Below, in pieces: positions 44,050 through 53,072 of a stretch of 64,000 bases of DNA. The translations under genes and the position numbers were made by a program. The DNA comes from an uncultured Faecalicatena sp. (GTDB lineage: Bacteria > Bacillota > Clostridia > Lachnospirales > Lachnospiraceae): positions 160,991-224,990 of the forward strand of contig CABTYO010000001.1 of NCBI GenBank assembly GCA_902489075.1. Direction: 5' to 3'. The notes below the pieces were generated by a model that saw nothing but the letters and a program-made list of their open reading frames with translations, was not told the DNA's origin and searched no databases. Each line of letters starts with the position of its first letter. The stretch's first letter is position 1.

Positions 44050-44727
44050 ATGATAGGATTTTATAATTACACAGTAATACTAACTTATATCAGTCTGGCT
44101 ACTTCTGTATTCGGGATGACTCAGGCGGTTCATGGCCGGTTTAAGACAGCAATCTTCTGTCTGGCACTGTCCGGGCTGTTTGATATGTTTGACGGGAAGA
44201 TTGCACGGAGCAAGAAGGACAGGACAGATGACGAGAAGGCGTTTGGCATACAGATCGATTCTCTGTGTGATGTGGTCTGTTTCGGGGCTTTCCCGGCAAT
44301 GATCTGCTATCTGCTTGGGGTAAGAGGCCCTCTGGGGATGGCTGTGATCGCACTCTACTGCGTGAATTCAGTTGTGAGGCTTGCGTATTTTAATGTGATG
44401 GAGGCAAAAGGTGCCCTGGTTACGGATGATGGCGAGAAGTTCTATCGAGGGCTTCCGATCACATCCATGGCAATTGTCCTTCCACTGGTATTTATGGTTC
44501 AGTTTTTCACGCCGGACTGGGTATTTATTATCTGCCTGCATCTGGCGCTGCTGATTGTCGGGATTCTGTTTATCGTAGATTTCCGGCTCAAAAAGCCGAA
44601 GAATGCAATGCTTGCGGTACTGGTTGCAATCGTCGGGGTGGCTGTGGTTGTTATGATTATCTTTACCCGGTACCGGGTAAGTTACCATCCGGGCTGGCCA
44701 TGGCTGAACTGGGTTAGAAAGCTGTAA
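44050..44727 (+). CDS. pssA: CDP-diacylglycerol-serine O-phosphatidyltransferase (PssA-like)
   Basis: The 225-residue integral membrane enzyme joins CDP-diacylglycerol and an alcohol, here most probably L-serine, to make phosphatidylserine. The CDP-alcohol phosphatidyltransferase motif is complete: DMFDGKIARSKKD, then FGIQIDSLCD, with all catalytic aspartates. GAGAAAG precedes ATG 44050. The next gene encodes a phosphatidylserine decarboxylase, which supports serine as the alcohol. The two would convert CDP-DAG to phosphatidylethanolamine. Confidence 0.86.
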   Translation: MIGFYNYTVILTYISLATSVFGMTQAVHGRFKTAIFCLALSGLFDMFDGKIARSKKDRTDDEKAFGIQIDSLCDVVCFGAFPAMICYLLGVRGPLGMAVIALYCVNSVVRLAYFNVMEAKGALVTDDGEKFYRGLPITSMAIVLPLVFMVQFFTPDWVFIICLHLALLIVGILFIVDFRLKKPKNAMLAVLVAIVGVAVVVMIIFTRYRVSYHPGWPWLNWVRKL

Positions 44728-44744
44728 GGAAAGTGAGTGTACAG

Positions 44745-45617
44745 ATGAAATACATAGACAAAGAGGGGCATATTACAACAGAAGATTCCACGCAGGACAG
44801 GCTGTTAAAGTGGATGTATACACATAAGCTGGGGCAGAACATGCTGAAAGTACTCGTTCATCCGTTTGTATCAAAGGCGGGCGGATGGCTGCTGGAGCGC
44901 AGAGTGTCCCGCTGTCTGATTCAGCCATTTATCAGGAGTAACCAGATCGATATCAGCTGCTGTAAGAAGCAGGAGTTTCATTCCTACAATGATTTTTTTA
45001 CCAGAGAGATAAGAGCAGACTTTCGTCCTCTGGAAGGGGATGAAGAGACACTTATCAGTCCATGCGACGGTAAACTGAGTGTCTATCCGATTGGACAGGA
45101 AAATGGGGACAAGAGCACATTTTGCATTAAGAATACAGCCTATACGGTAGAATCTCTGCTTCGTTCGAAGAAGCTGGCTGATTATTATGAAGGCGGTATG
45201 GCATGTGTGTTCCGGCTGACCGTAGACGATTATCACAGATACTGTTACGTGGATGACGGACGTAAGTCAGACAATCACCGTATCCCGGGAATCTTTCACA
45301 CGGTAAATCCGGCTGCTAATGATGTGGTGCCGATTTATAAAGAGAATACAAGGGAGTATTCCCTTTTGAAGAGTAAACACTTTAAGACCATCCTGATGAT
45401 GGAAGTCGGCGCTCTGATGGTGGGCAGGATCACCAATTACCATGAGGCGTGTGACGTGAAAAGAGGGCAGGAAAAGGGACGTTTTGAATTTGGCGGCTCT
45501 ACCGTGATCCTTTTATTCCAGAAGGATGCGGTTCAGATCGACGAACGTCTGCTTCGAAATACAAAGGAAGGATATGAGACGATCGTGAAGATGGGGGAAA
45601 GGATCGGTTCAGTCTAA
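44745..45617 (+). CDS. psd: Phosphatidylserine decarboxylase proenzyme
   Basis: This enzyme decarboxylates phosphatidylserine to phosphatidylethanolamine using a pyruvoyl group made by self-cleavage. The cleavage motif is FEFGGSTVILLF (G-S bond, near residue 252), and the catalytic region includes VDDYHRYCYVDDG. The 290 residues resemble the longer soluble or membrane-associated type found in Clostridia. I prefer ATG 44745; a GTG at 44733 would add four residues but is only a few bases from the AAGGA site. It ends the operon, and a terminator follows 45 bases later. Confidence 0.88.
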   Translation: MKYIDKEGHITTEDSTQDRLLKWMYTHKLGQNMLKVLVHPFVSKAGGWLLERRVSRCLIQPFIRSNQIDISCCKKQEFHSYNDFFTREIRADFRPLEGDEETLISPCDGKLSVYPIGQENGDKSTFCIKNTAYTVESLLRSKKLADYYEGGMACVFRLTVDDYHRYCYVDDGRKSDNHRIPGIFHTVNPAANDVVPIYKENTREYSLLKSKHFKTILMMEVGALMVGRITNYHEACDVKRGQEKGRFEFGGSTVILLFQKDAVQIDERLLRNTKEGYETIVKMGERIGSV

Positions 45618-45661
45618 AGGTTCAGACATTAAGAATAGAATATTGGAGATTCGCAAAAGGA

Positions 45662-45702
45662 AGAGGTCAAAAAACAGGGTACTATTTTTGATCTTTTCTT
45701 TT
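45662..45702 (+). terminator. Terminator after psd
   Basis: AAGAGGTCAAAAA pairs (with G-U pairs) with TTTTTGATCTTTT, with more Ts following. Confidence 0.7.
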
Positions 45703-45872
45703 GTTTAAATATACCAATCTTAAAAAATGTCGATTATTCCATATAAAACCAGACAAAAAGTGAAAAGCGCAGGGACTTCCATTTTGCTACAATAAATAAG
45801 TAGTGAAGAGGACTGCAAAGGTCTAATTTACTCAGGAACATATCCGAAAAGGATTATGAGCAGGAGGAAGTA

Positions 45873-46814
45873 ATGATGAAAAAATATGCATTTGGTGTAG
45901 ATATCGGCGGAACGACCGTAAAAATGGGGCTGTTTGAAACAGACGGGAAACTGTTGGATATGTGGGAGATTCCGACCCGCACGGAGAATGGCGGGAAGTT
46001 TATTCTTGGCGACATCTCGGAAGCTGTTTATGAAAAACTGAGTGAAAAAGGGATTTCACATCTGGATGTGGAAGGAATCGGAATGGGCGTTCCGGGACCT
46101 GTCGGGGCAGACGGCACAGTTTTTAAATGTGTGAACCTGGGATGGGATGTCTTTAATGTGGAACGCGAGCTCGGTGAATTGACCGGGATGCGTGTGAAGG
46201 CAGGAAATGACGCGAATGTCGCTGCTCTGGGCGAGATGTGGCAGGGCGGAGGAAAAGGCTGCAATAACATGGTAATGGTTACGCTTGGAACAGGAGTCGG
46301 CGGCGGTGTGATCATCTCCGGGCATATCCTGCCCGGAGAGAACGGGGCAGCAGGTGAGATCGGTCATCTTCCGATGGTGGATGATGAGACCGAGTGCTGT
46401 GGATGCGGCAAGAAAGGCTGTCTGGAACAGTATGCTTCCGCAACAGGAGTCGTGCGCATGACCAGAAAATATCTGGAGGCACATCCCGAGACAGAGAGCA
46501 GTTTGAGAAAGATGGAGAACTTTACAGCAAAGGATATTTTCGATGCTGCAAAGGCGGGGGATGAAGCCGCTCTGAAAATGACAGATGAGACAGGAAGAAT
46601 GCTTGGAAAAGGGCTTGCGTTGATTTCCTGTGTGGTGAACCCGGAAGCCTTTGTGATCGGAGGCGGGATGGCCAGGGCAGGAGAGATCCTTCTGGATGCT
46701 GTTCGGAAATATTATGTGGAATATGCGTTCCATGCAGCAAGAGATACACGGTTCTGCCTCGCATCACTGGGAAATGAGGCAGGGATATACGGGGGAGTGA
46801 AGCTGGTTCTTTAG
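45873..46814 (+). CDS. glcK: ROK-family glucokinase
   Basis: The 313-residue cytoplasmic kinase phosphorylates glucose with ATP. It has the ATP site GVDIGGTTVKMG, sugar-binding GNDANVAALGE and GENGAAGEIGH, and the ROK zinc motif CCGCGKKGCLEQYASATG. The length is typical of Firmicute GlcK. AGGAGG precedes ATG 45873, with a second ATG immediately after. TGC-TACAAT near 45785 is a plausible promoter. It would feed the glucose released by the alpha-glucan enzymes into glycolysis, although it is 15 kb from that locus. A different hexose as substrate is possible. Confidence 0.85.
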   Translation: MMKKYAFGVDIGGTTVKMGLFETDGKLLDMWEIPTRTENGGKFILGDISEAVYEKLSEKGISHLDVEGIGMGVPGPVGADGTVFKCVNLGWDVFNVERELGELTGMRVKAGNDANVAALGEMWQGGGKGCNNMVMVTLGTGVGGGVIISGHILPGENGAAGEIGHLPMVDDETECCGCGKKGCLEQYASATGVVRMTRKYLEAHPETESSLRKMENFTAKDIFDAAKAGDEAALKMTDETGRMLGKGLALISCVVNPEAFVIGGGMARAGEILLDAVRKYYVEYAFHAARDTRFCLASLGNEAGIYGGVKLVL

Positions 46815-46865
46815 AGAATGGCTTTAGAAACGGAAAGGATGAGGGGGGATGCCAGGTTGCCTGGA

Positions 46866-47100
46866 ATCAGGTAATCAGGGTCCATCCTTGATATTGCCTG
46901 TCCAGATATTCGCCTGTTCCACCGGATTCTTGCGGTTCTTAAGATAAGTGATGATGTCCAACTGCTCCAGGATTTGTATGGCGTCCGAGATAAAAGAGTA
47001 GTCTTTAGGCTTGTCTTGTATGAGACGGTCAGAATCCGGCTTTGAGGCGGAAATTTTGTCAGGAGGGAGAAAATCTCATTCCTTGGCTAGACTGTGATTA
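46866..47100 (-). pseudogene. Decayed fragment of an aminopeptidase P gene (internal part only)
   Basis: Read on the minus strand this stretch is a degraded copy of the internal part of the intact aminopeptidase P gene at 53805-55607. ATCAGGTAATC..GGxTCCATCCT (46867-46889) matches 54532-54554, and 46909-47100 matches about 54680-54869 at roughly 80% identity by eye. About 110 bases are deleted between the blocks, and single-base deletions (for example in the GAGTAGT and CTTGTAT parts) break the frame. It has no start or stop of its own. The divergence shows that it is not a recent duplication of the nearby gene. Confidence 0.8.
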
Positions 47101-47185
47101 TGCACAAAATTGTATGATAAAATATGATAATATTAGACAATAGCAATTAATATAGAAACGTGTTATTATATTTATATAAAAGAAC

Positions 47186-47208
47186 GATGTTCTGCAATTC
47201 AGAACATC
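47186..47208. promoter_or_regulatory. Palindromic operator upstream of the IclR gene
   Basis: GATGTTCTG-CAATT-CAGAACATC is a perfect 9-base inverted repeat. The 15 bases AAAGAACGATGTTCT that include its left arm recur upstream of the BNR gene. It overlaps or follows the TATAAA-like -10 region, so binding would repress. Confidence 0.7.
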
Positions 47209-47236
47209 ACAACAACCTTTTAAAATGGTTGTTGTG
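47208..47236 (+). other. Leader hairpin upstream of the IclR gene
   Basis: CACAACAACC pairs perfectly with GGTTGTTGTG around a 9-base AT-rich loop, just after the operator and before the ribosome site. It lacks a T-run, so it may stabilise the mRNA or affect translation. Confidence 0.5.
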
Positions 47237-47258
47237 TCAAATTAAAGGGGGTGTCTAG

Positions 47259-48014
47259 GTGGGCAATGAGGAGATAAAAGTTAAATCTCTGGTAAAGGCA
47301 CTAAAAATATTAGATTGTTTTACAGAAAAACCATCATGGGGAGTAACTGAGATCAGTGAGCGTTTAGGACTGTATAAAAGTAATGTACATGACATACTGA
47401 CAACGCTCAAGGCAATGGACTACCTGGAAAAAGAAGAAGATATAAACCGCTATAAGCTAGGTATGAAAGTTTTTGCTTTGAGCCGGGCAATGGGTGATAG
47501 TTTTTCCATAATTAAAATAGCGCTTCCTTATATGCAGGAGCTTGCAAATGTTACGAACGAAAGGGTTTATTTGGCAGTGCCTCATGACAATGAAGTCATT
47601 TATCTGGAAGCTACATATCCAGCAGAGTCGGTTAATCTGATGCGTTCTATTTTAGGCGAGCGTGCACAGATGTATTGTACTGGTTTAGGCAAGGCAATGC
47701 TGGCTCACTATTCGAATGCAGAGCTGGAACAATATTTAAACAGGTCCTTTACTGCATATACTGAATCATCAATCACGGACAAAGAAGCACTTCGAAAAGA
47801 GCTGGAGATTACCCGGCAACGTGGATATGCTATTGACAATATGGAGCATGAATTTGGGGTTAAGTGCGTTGCGCTGCCAATCTTTGACTCCAACCGTAAA
47901 CTAACTGCAGCTCTAAGCGTCAGCGGGCTGTCTACTCATTTTACAGAAGAAAAGATCAAAGAATGGGCAATTCTCATGAAACAGTATATTGCTAAAATAG
48001 AAAATAGATTATAA
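47259..48014 (+). CDS. IclR-family transcriptional regulator
   Basis: The 251-residue regulator has an N-terminal winged helix-turn-helix (about 8-65; SLVKALKILDCFTEKPSWGV, with recognition-helix region SERLGLYKSNVHDILTTLKA) and a C-terminal IclR effector domain (about 80-250; YCTGLGKAMLAHYS, RQRGYAIDNMEHEFGVKCVA). A GTG start at 47259 has GGGGGT upstream. IclR proteins sense small organic acids or sugar acids. It heads the catabolic island, and palindromes with the same sequence lie before it and before the next operon, so it most probably controls both. Confidence 0.9.
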   Translation: MGNEEIKVKSLVKALKILDCFTEKPSWGVTEISERLGLYKSNVHDILTTLKAMDYLEKEEDINRYKLGMKVFALSRAMGDSFSIIKIALPYMQELANVTNERVYLAVPHDNEVIYLEATYPAESVNLMRSILGERAQMYCTGLGKAMLAHYSNAELEQYLNRSFTAYTESSITDKEALRKELEITRQRGYAIDNMEHEFGVKCVALPIFDSNRKLTAALSVSGLSTHFTEEKIKEWAILMKQYIAKIENRL

Positions 48015-48063
48015 GTAGACTTGAGTATTCTCGTAGTACTCAAGTTAAAAAATACACTTTTTA

Positions 48064-48090
48064 AAGAACGATGTTCTCTATTACAGAACA
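48064..48090. promoter_or_regulatory. Second copy of the operator, upstream of the BNR-TTT operon
   Basis: AAAGAACGATGTTCT recurs exactly, followed by CTATTA-CAGAACA, giving TGTTCT...AGAACA half-sites with the same spacing as upstream of the regulator gene. A short perfect inverted repeat (ACTTGAGTA / TACTCAAGT, 48019-48045) precedes it as a possible weak terminator for the regulator gene. Confidence 0.7.
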
Positions 48091-48115
48091 AAAAAGAAGG
48101 GGATGATAAAAGCAG

Positions 48116-49114
48116 ATGAAATTTGTCATGGAAAAGTGTAATACCGAGATGTGTCACGCTTCTACTGTTTTAAAAATAGGCAGGGATGAATTCTTGACTG
48201 CCTGGTTTGGCGGTTCCAAGGAGGGCGAAAAGGATGTATCTATATGGCTGGCCAGAGGGTCAGAGAAAGGATTTGGAGAGCCACAAATAATAGCCTGCGG
48301 ACATGAAGCTCACTGGAATCCGGTATTGTTCCGGTTAGATGAGAATAAAATTATCCTTTTTTATAAGGTAGGGGATGAGATTAGTTCATGGCGGACTATG
48401 TGCCGAATATCAGAAGATAATGGCAGAACATTCAGTCCTGAGAAAGAGTTGGTAAAGGGGGACATAGGCGGACGAGGGCCAGTGAGAAATAAACCGGTTC
48501 GATTAAAGAGCGGCCGGATACTGGCGCCTGCGTCAACGGAATCGGGAGTTTGGAAAGCGTTTGTGGATATTTCCGATGACAATGGAAAGACATGGAGAAA
48601 ATCAGCAGATATTGAAATTGATAATCTTGAATATAAAGAGGGGGAACGGACCGTACCTCAGGGGTCAAGTGACATACCGGTAAGTGAACAGTCTTTTTAT
48701 GGAAGAGGTGTAATTCAGCCCACGTTGTGGGAAGGGGGGGACGGACAGGTACATATGTTTCTTCGCAGTACGGAAGGGAGAATATACCGCAGTGATTCAA
48801 CGGATGACGGCATTACATGGTCAAAGGCGTATGCAACACAACTGCCTAATAATAACAGCGGAATTGACTTGGTCAAGACACCGGGCGGAGCGCTGTTCCT
48901 AGTGTATAATCCTGTGGGGATAAACTGGGGGAAGCGCACTCCAATCACCTTGGCAGTTTCATCGGATGACGGGGAAACATGGCGGGATATTCAGGATTTA
49001 TGCAGCGGTGAGGGAGAGTTTGCATACCCTGCAATTATCTGTGATGAGGAATCATTATATATTACTTATACTTACAAAAGAAAGAATATCGCTTTTTGTA
49101 AAATAAATTATTAA
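48116..49114 (+). CDS. Intracellular BNR-repeat sialidase-like protein
   Basis: The 332-residue protein lacks a signal peptide and is probably cytoplasmic. It has the six-bladed propeller pattern of the BNR_2/sialidase group with four Asp-boxes (S-x-D-x-G-x-T-W/F): SEDNGRTF, SDDNGKTW, STDDGITW and SSDDGETW. No FRIP motif is visible near the N terminus (CHASTVLKIG lies there instead), so it is not a standard secreted GH33 sialidase. RGPVRNKPVRLKSGRIL and the repeated arginines fit a carboxylate-binding pocket. The ribosome site is weak (AGAAGGGG, 13 bases away). In context it may split an imported sialoside or uronate-like glycoside; a lyase or epimerase role is also possible. Confidence 0.78.
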   Translation: MKFVMEKCNTEMCHASTVLKIGRDEFLTAWFGGSKEGEKDVSIWLARGSEKGFGEPQIIACGHEAHWNPVLFRLDENKIILFYKVGDEISSWRTMCRISEDNGRTFSPEKELVKGDIGGRGPVRNKPVRLKSGRILAPASTESGVWKAFVDISDDNGKTWRKSADIEIDNLEYKEGERTVPQGSSDIPVSEQSFYGRGVIQPTLWEGGDGQVHMFLRSTEGRIYRSDSTDDGITWSKAYATQLPNNNSGIDLVKTPGGALFLVYNPVGINWGKRTPITLAVSSDDGETWRDIQDLCSGEGEFAYPAIICDEESLYITYTYKRKNIAFCKINY

Positions 49115-49130
49115 TAAGGAGGAAGTGAGA

Positions 49131-50069
49131 ATGGAAAATAATTTTCCAGGTGGTTCATGGCCGGTCATGCTGACCCCATTTACCCCAGATAATCAAGTAG
49201 ACTATCAGGCATTGAAGGAGTTGGTAGAATGGTATATCAGGCAAGGCGTGTCCGGTCTTTTTGCGGTCTGCCAGTCTAGTGAAATGTTTTGCCTGACTCT
49301 GGAAGAACGACTGGCAATTGCATCAAAGGTGGTAAGTTATGCGGCAGGAAGGGTTCCGGTGATTGCTTCAGGGCATGTGGCTGATAAACTTGAGGATCAG
49401 ATTGCGGAACTAAACGCAATGGCTAATACAGGTGTCGATGCCGTTATTTTGATTACAAACCGGCTTGCTATGGAAGAAGAAAGTGATGAGGTCTGGATTG
49501 AGAACTGTAAAAAGATTCTGGAACAGGTAGATCCCAAAATCCCCCTTGGATTTTATGAATGCCCCTATCCATACAAACGGCTTTTATCAATTGATACAAT
49601 ACGCTGGTGTGCTGAGAGCGGAAGATTCTTCTTTTTGAAAGATACATGCTGCGATATCGTACAGATTCGAAAAAAGATAAACGCTATTAAAGGAACAAAT
49701 TTAAAACTGTATAATGCGAACACTACGACCTTACTAGATTCACTGAAAGCCGGAGCAGCAGGGTTTTCAGGAGTAATGGACAATTTTCATCCACAGCTTT
49801 ATACATGGCTTTGTAACAACTTCAACAGTGAAAAGGCAGAGGAAATATCGTCTTTTCTTACGGTAGCCTCTTTGATTGAACGTCAGTATTACCCGGTTAA
49901 TGCAAAATATCAGCTGGGACAGATTGAAGGACTATCTATTACTACAAAAAGCAGAGTCAAAGATGAAAAGGGGTTAACAGATACGTTTATTAAAGAGATA
50001 ACCGCATTAGATTATCTCGCAAAAATAAAAATAAAAGAGGTTCAAAGGAGGAAAAGTAATGAGAATTAA
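49131..50069 (+). CDS. NanA/DapA-family aldolase (N-acetylneuraminate lyase / dihydrodipicolinate synthase superfamily)
   Basis: The 312-residue enzyme has a TIM-barrel aldolase pattern with Schiff-base lysine K170 (FFFLKDTCCD) and partner tyrosine Y142 (LGFYECPYPYK); the 28-residue spacing equals that of NanA. The usual GxxGE motif near residue 50 is replaced by VCQSSEM, so its substrate may differ from both sialic acid and aspartate semialdehyde. AAGGAGG supports ATG 49131. Next to a sialidase-like gene, a carboxylate transporter and a YhcH-type gene, it is likely to cleave a 2-keto sugar acid. Its end overlaps the transporter gene by 11 bases. Confidence 0.82.
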   Translation: MENNFPGGSWPVMLTPFTPDNQVDYQALKELVEWYIRQGVSGLFAVCQSSEMFCLTLEERLAIASKVVSYAAGRVPVIASGHVADKLEDQIAELNAMANTGVDAVILITNRLAMEEESDEVWIENCKKILEQVDPKIPLGFYECPYPYKRLLSIDTIRWCAESGRFFFLKDTCCDIVQIRKKINAIKGTNLKLYNANTTTLLDSLKAGAAGFSGVMDNFHPQLYTWLCNNFNSEKAEEISSFLTVASLIERQYYPVNAKYQLGQIEGLSITTKSRVKDEKGLTDTFIKEITALDYLAKIKIKEVQRRKSNEN

Positions 50070-51042
50070 AAAAGCAGCAGCATTATTGATGACGGGGGTT
50101 TTAGTGGCAGGACTATTAGCCGGATGCGGAAAAAGCAGTAGTGATTCAACGGACAATTATCCTAGTAAGGATATCACAGTAATAATTCCGAAAGCGGCCG
50201 GCGGAGGAACAGATACGGCGGCAAGAGGATTGCTGCAGTACTTGAAGAGTAATTTAAAAGGTTCTAATTTTGTGGCAACAAATAAACCGGATGGCGGCGG
50301 TGTTACTGGAATGGTAGAGACTTCAACAGCAAAAGCAGACGGTTATACTCTAGGTATGGTAACAGTAGAATTGGCAATGTTCCCCTGGCAGGACAAGTGT
50401 CAGGTGACTCCGGCAGACTTTGCGGCTATTTCTGCCCCAATTGCCGCTCCGGCAGGATTAATCGTACCAAAAGACGCACCGTACAGTACACTTGATGAAT
50501 TTGTGGAATATTGTAAAGCAAATCCCAGGGAAGTACAGGTGGGTAATTCCGGAATGGGCGCAATCTGGCATGTGGCAGCCGTTGGATTCGAAAAAGAATT
50601 TGGCGTAGAATTAAAACATATTCCTTATCCTAATGGTTCCGCAGATATTGCCGCAGCGCTTGCGGGCGGGCATATAGATGCAACAATAGCTGACCCGTCA
50701 AGTTACAAGTCACAAATTGACGCAGGAGAAATGAAGCTATTAGCAGTAATGTCAGATGAACGTTCCAGCATCTATCCTGATGCACCAACCTTTAAGGAAT
50801 TAGGTCATGATATGGTAATCAGAGCGTGGGCCTGCCTTGTTGCACCAAAAGATACGCCCAAAGAGATTTTAAAAACACTTCGTGACGCAGCAGCAAAAGC
50901 AGTAGACGACAAAGAGTATCAGGAATATTTTGAAAAGCAGGGAATTGATCCTCAAAATATGATAGGGGAGGACTGCCAAAAGATGATGGAAGATGATTAT
51001 GCGATGTATGAGGAATTGCTAAAGGATATTAAGATAGATTAA
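50059..51042 (+). CDS. Tripartite tricarboxylate transporter substrate-binding lipoprotein (TctC family)
   Basis: The 327-residue lipoprotein has a signal peptide ending in LLAGC (Cys23), then the TctC/Bug fold: YPSKDITVIIPKAAGGGTD, ARGLLQYLKSN, KPDGGGVTG and LAGGHIDATIADPSS. Bug-type proteins bind carboxylate-bearing ligands in a venus-flytrap cleft. AAAGGAGG precedes ATG 50059. It is followed by the TctB and TctA membrane subunits. In this operon the ligand is likely to be an acidic sugar or sugar acid rather than citrate. Confidence 0.9.
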   Translation: MRIKKAAALLMTGVLVAGLLAGCGKSSSDSTDNYPSKDITVIIPKAAGGGTDTAARGLLQYLKSNLKGSNFVATNKPDGGGVTGMVETSTAKADGYTLGMVTVELAMFPWQDKCQVTPADFAAISAPIAAPAGLIVPKDAPYSTLDEFVEYCKANPREVQVGNSGMGAIWHVAAVGFEKEFGVELKHIPYPNGSADIAAALAGGHIDATIADPSSYKSQIDAGEMKLLAVMSDERSSIYPDAPTFKELGHDMVIRAWACLVAPKDTPKEILKTLRDAAAKAVDDKEYQEYFEKQGIDPQNMIGEDCQKMMEDDYAMYEELLKDIKID

Positions 51043-51080
51043 TTACTGAAATCATTGTTTAATGCATGAGGAGAGCTGTC

Positions 51081-51551
51081 ATGGGAAATATGAAGAAATG
51101 GAATTATATCATATCGGTGCTTATGCTTGTGATTGGGGCTGGGATAGTTGTACTGTCTTCCAAATTCAAAATTAAATTTGGAGCAGGAGATCCAGGAGCA
51201 GGATTTTGGCCGATGATCCTGGGAGTTTTAATCATACTGCTTTCTATTATATTATTACTGAGCAGCATGGCAAACAAAAGCAGGCTGGAAGAGAAGACCT
51301 TTACAATAACAACCGATGCTAATAAAAGAGTATATCTTATTATGGGAGTTGTAACAGTGTTTTGTGTTATCCTCTATATCATGGGTTTTTATATTGCAGC
51401 AGCTCTCTTTGTGCCTGCAGTGATGTATTTGTTAGAGGTAAGGAATTTAAAAAAAATAATAGTTACTACAGTTTTGACGCTGCTTGCAATTTATGTTGTT
51501 TTTGGAATTTTACTTCAAATAACATTGCCAGGACCTATATTCGTCAGTTAG
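51081..51551 (+). CDS. Tripartite tricarboxylate transporter small membrane subunit (TctB family)
   Basis: The 156-residue protein has four transmembrane helices, the layout of TctB. GAGGAG places the start at ATG 51081; an ATG at 51066 would cover that site. Typical family elements are FGAGDPGAGFWPMILGVLII and a charged middle loop. It forms the membrane complex with the next gene, which starts 12 bases after its stop. Confidence 0.82.
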   Translation: MGNMKKWNYIISVLMLVIGAGIVVLSSKFKIKFGAGDPGAGFWPMILGVLIILLSIILLLSSMANKSRLEEKTFTITTDANKRVYLIMGVVTVFCVILYIMGFYIAAALFVPAVMYLLEVRNLKKIIVTTVLTLLAIYVVFGILLQITLPGPIFVS

Positions 51552-51563
51552 GAGGAAACACAG

Positions 51564-53072
51564 ATGGGAGATATATTAGCTGCACTTAATAATGTGTTCG
51601 GCTTACAGAATATTTTGGGATTAATCCTTGGAACAGGTGTGGGAATATTAATAGGTGCATTGCCGGGATTATCTGTAAATATGGGGATTGCCCTGCTGTT
51701 TCCATTGACCTTTTCATTCCAGGGAGTTGGCGGCATATTAATGCTTTTGGGAATTTACTGCGGTGCCATTTATGGGGGATCTATTTCTGCTATTTTGCTT
51801 AGAACCCCCGGGACACCGGCCTCTGTTGCGACGACACTGGATGGTTATCCTATGGCGGTTAAGCTGGGACAGCCAGGGCGTGCACTTGGGCTATCGACAT
51901 TTGGTTCTACTTTTGGCGGCATATTCAGCGCTATCTGCTTAATCATACTGTCTCCGATACTAGCAAAGGTGGCTCTGCAGTTTTCAAAGCCGGAGTATTT
52001 TGCGCTGGCCATGTTTGGAATAAGTATTATTACGAGTGTATCTTCTGGTTCAATCATTAAAGGGATGATAGGGGGACTCCTGGGACTGTTTATAGCAACC
52101 ATAGGTATTGATAATTTAAGCGGAAATGTCCGGTTTACATTTGGAACTACTTATTTACTTGGAGGTATTTCATTTGTGCCCGTTCTTATTGGCCTGTTTG
52201 CATTTTCACAAGTGCTGCAAAGCGTTGAAGAATGTTATAAAGAGACTCGTGTAAAGTACGATGTAAAGATTAAACGCGTATTTCCCACGTGGGTGGATAT
52301 CAAACGTGTAATGGTTACTACAATACGTTCAGCCTTCATTGGAACATTTATTGGCTGTGTACCGGGAACAGGGGGCGACATTGCATCATTTGTATCTTAT
52401 GACCAGGCAAAACGTTGGTCAAAGTATAAGGATAATTTTGGAAATGGAGAGCCAGAGGGGATTGTTTCACCGGAAGCTGCAAATAATGCAGTATCGGGAG
52501 GCGCGATGATTCCAATGCTGACGCTTGGAATTCCAGGTGACGGTGCTACCGCCATTATGCTTGGTGCGTTAATGGTGCAGGGAATGCAGCCGGGACCGTT
52601 ACTGTTTAAGGAACAGGCCAGTTCTGTGTATGCCATATTTATTGGTCTGCTGTGTGCCAATGTTATTATGGGACTGTTTGGGTTTTCGTTAATCCGTCTT
52701 TTTGTTAAAGTGATAAATATTCCTAAAGAGATATTACTGCCAGTTATTTTTACTTTGACATTTGTTGGCGCTTATGCGTACAATAATTCCATTATAGATG
52801 TGTTTGTTATGGTGTTTTGCGGAATGGCTGGTTACTTTTTGAATAAGATGCAATTTTCCATGTCGGCAATTGTAATAGGTATTATATTAGGCGCTATGGC
52901 GGAATCTAATTTCCGGGGCGCGTTAACAATGAGTGACGGCAATATGGCAATTTTTATGACCAGGCCAATTTGTGCGGTATTCTTGATACTGGCTCTCATA
53001 TTTTTATTTTCCCCGATTTTGGGACCTAAACTAAAAACAGTTCTGGCAAAACAAGGGAAGGAAAGGTCATGA
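51564..53072 (+). CDS. Tripartite tricarboxylate transporter large membrane subunit (TctA family)
   Basis: The 502-residue protein has about twelve helices and both TctA signatures, GVLIGALPGLS-type near the N terminus (GILIGALPGLSVNMGIALLF) and the repeat-related GCVPGTGGDIASFVSYDQAK in the middle, with MLGIPGD-like PMLTLGIPGDGATAIMLGAL. It is the sodium- or proton-driven transport channel. TAGGAGG precedes ATG 51564. TctA systems are rare in Lachnospiraceae and are best known in Proteobacteria, so the set may have been acquired. Its stop overlaps the yhcH-like start by four bases. Confidence 0.92.
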   Translation: MGDILAALNNVFGLQNILGLILGTGVGILIGALPGLSVNMGIALLFPLTFSFQGVGGILMLLGIYCGAIYGGSISAILLRTPGTPASVATTLDGYPMAVKLGQPGRALGLSTFGSTFGGIFSAICLIILSPILAKVALQFSKPEYFALAMFGISIITSVSSGSIIKGMIGGLLGLFIATIGIDNLSGNVRFTFGTTYLLGGISFVPVLIGLFAFSQVLQSVEECYKETRVKYDVKIKRVFPTWVDIKRVMVTTIRSAFIGTFIGCVPGTGGDIASFVSYDQAKRWSKYKDNFGNGEPEGIVSPEAANNAVSGGAMIPMLTLGIPGDGATAIMLGALMVQGMQPGPLLFKEQASSVYAIFIGLLCANVIMGLFGFSLIRLFVKVINIPKEILLPVIFTLTFVGAYAYNNSIIDVFVMVFCGMAGYFLNKMQFSMSAIVIGIILGAMAESNFRGALTMSDGNMAIFMTRPICAVFLILALIFLFSPILGPKLKTVLAKQGKERS

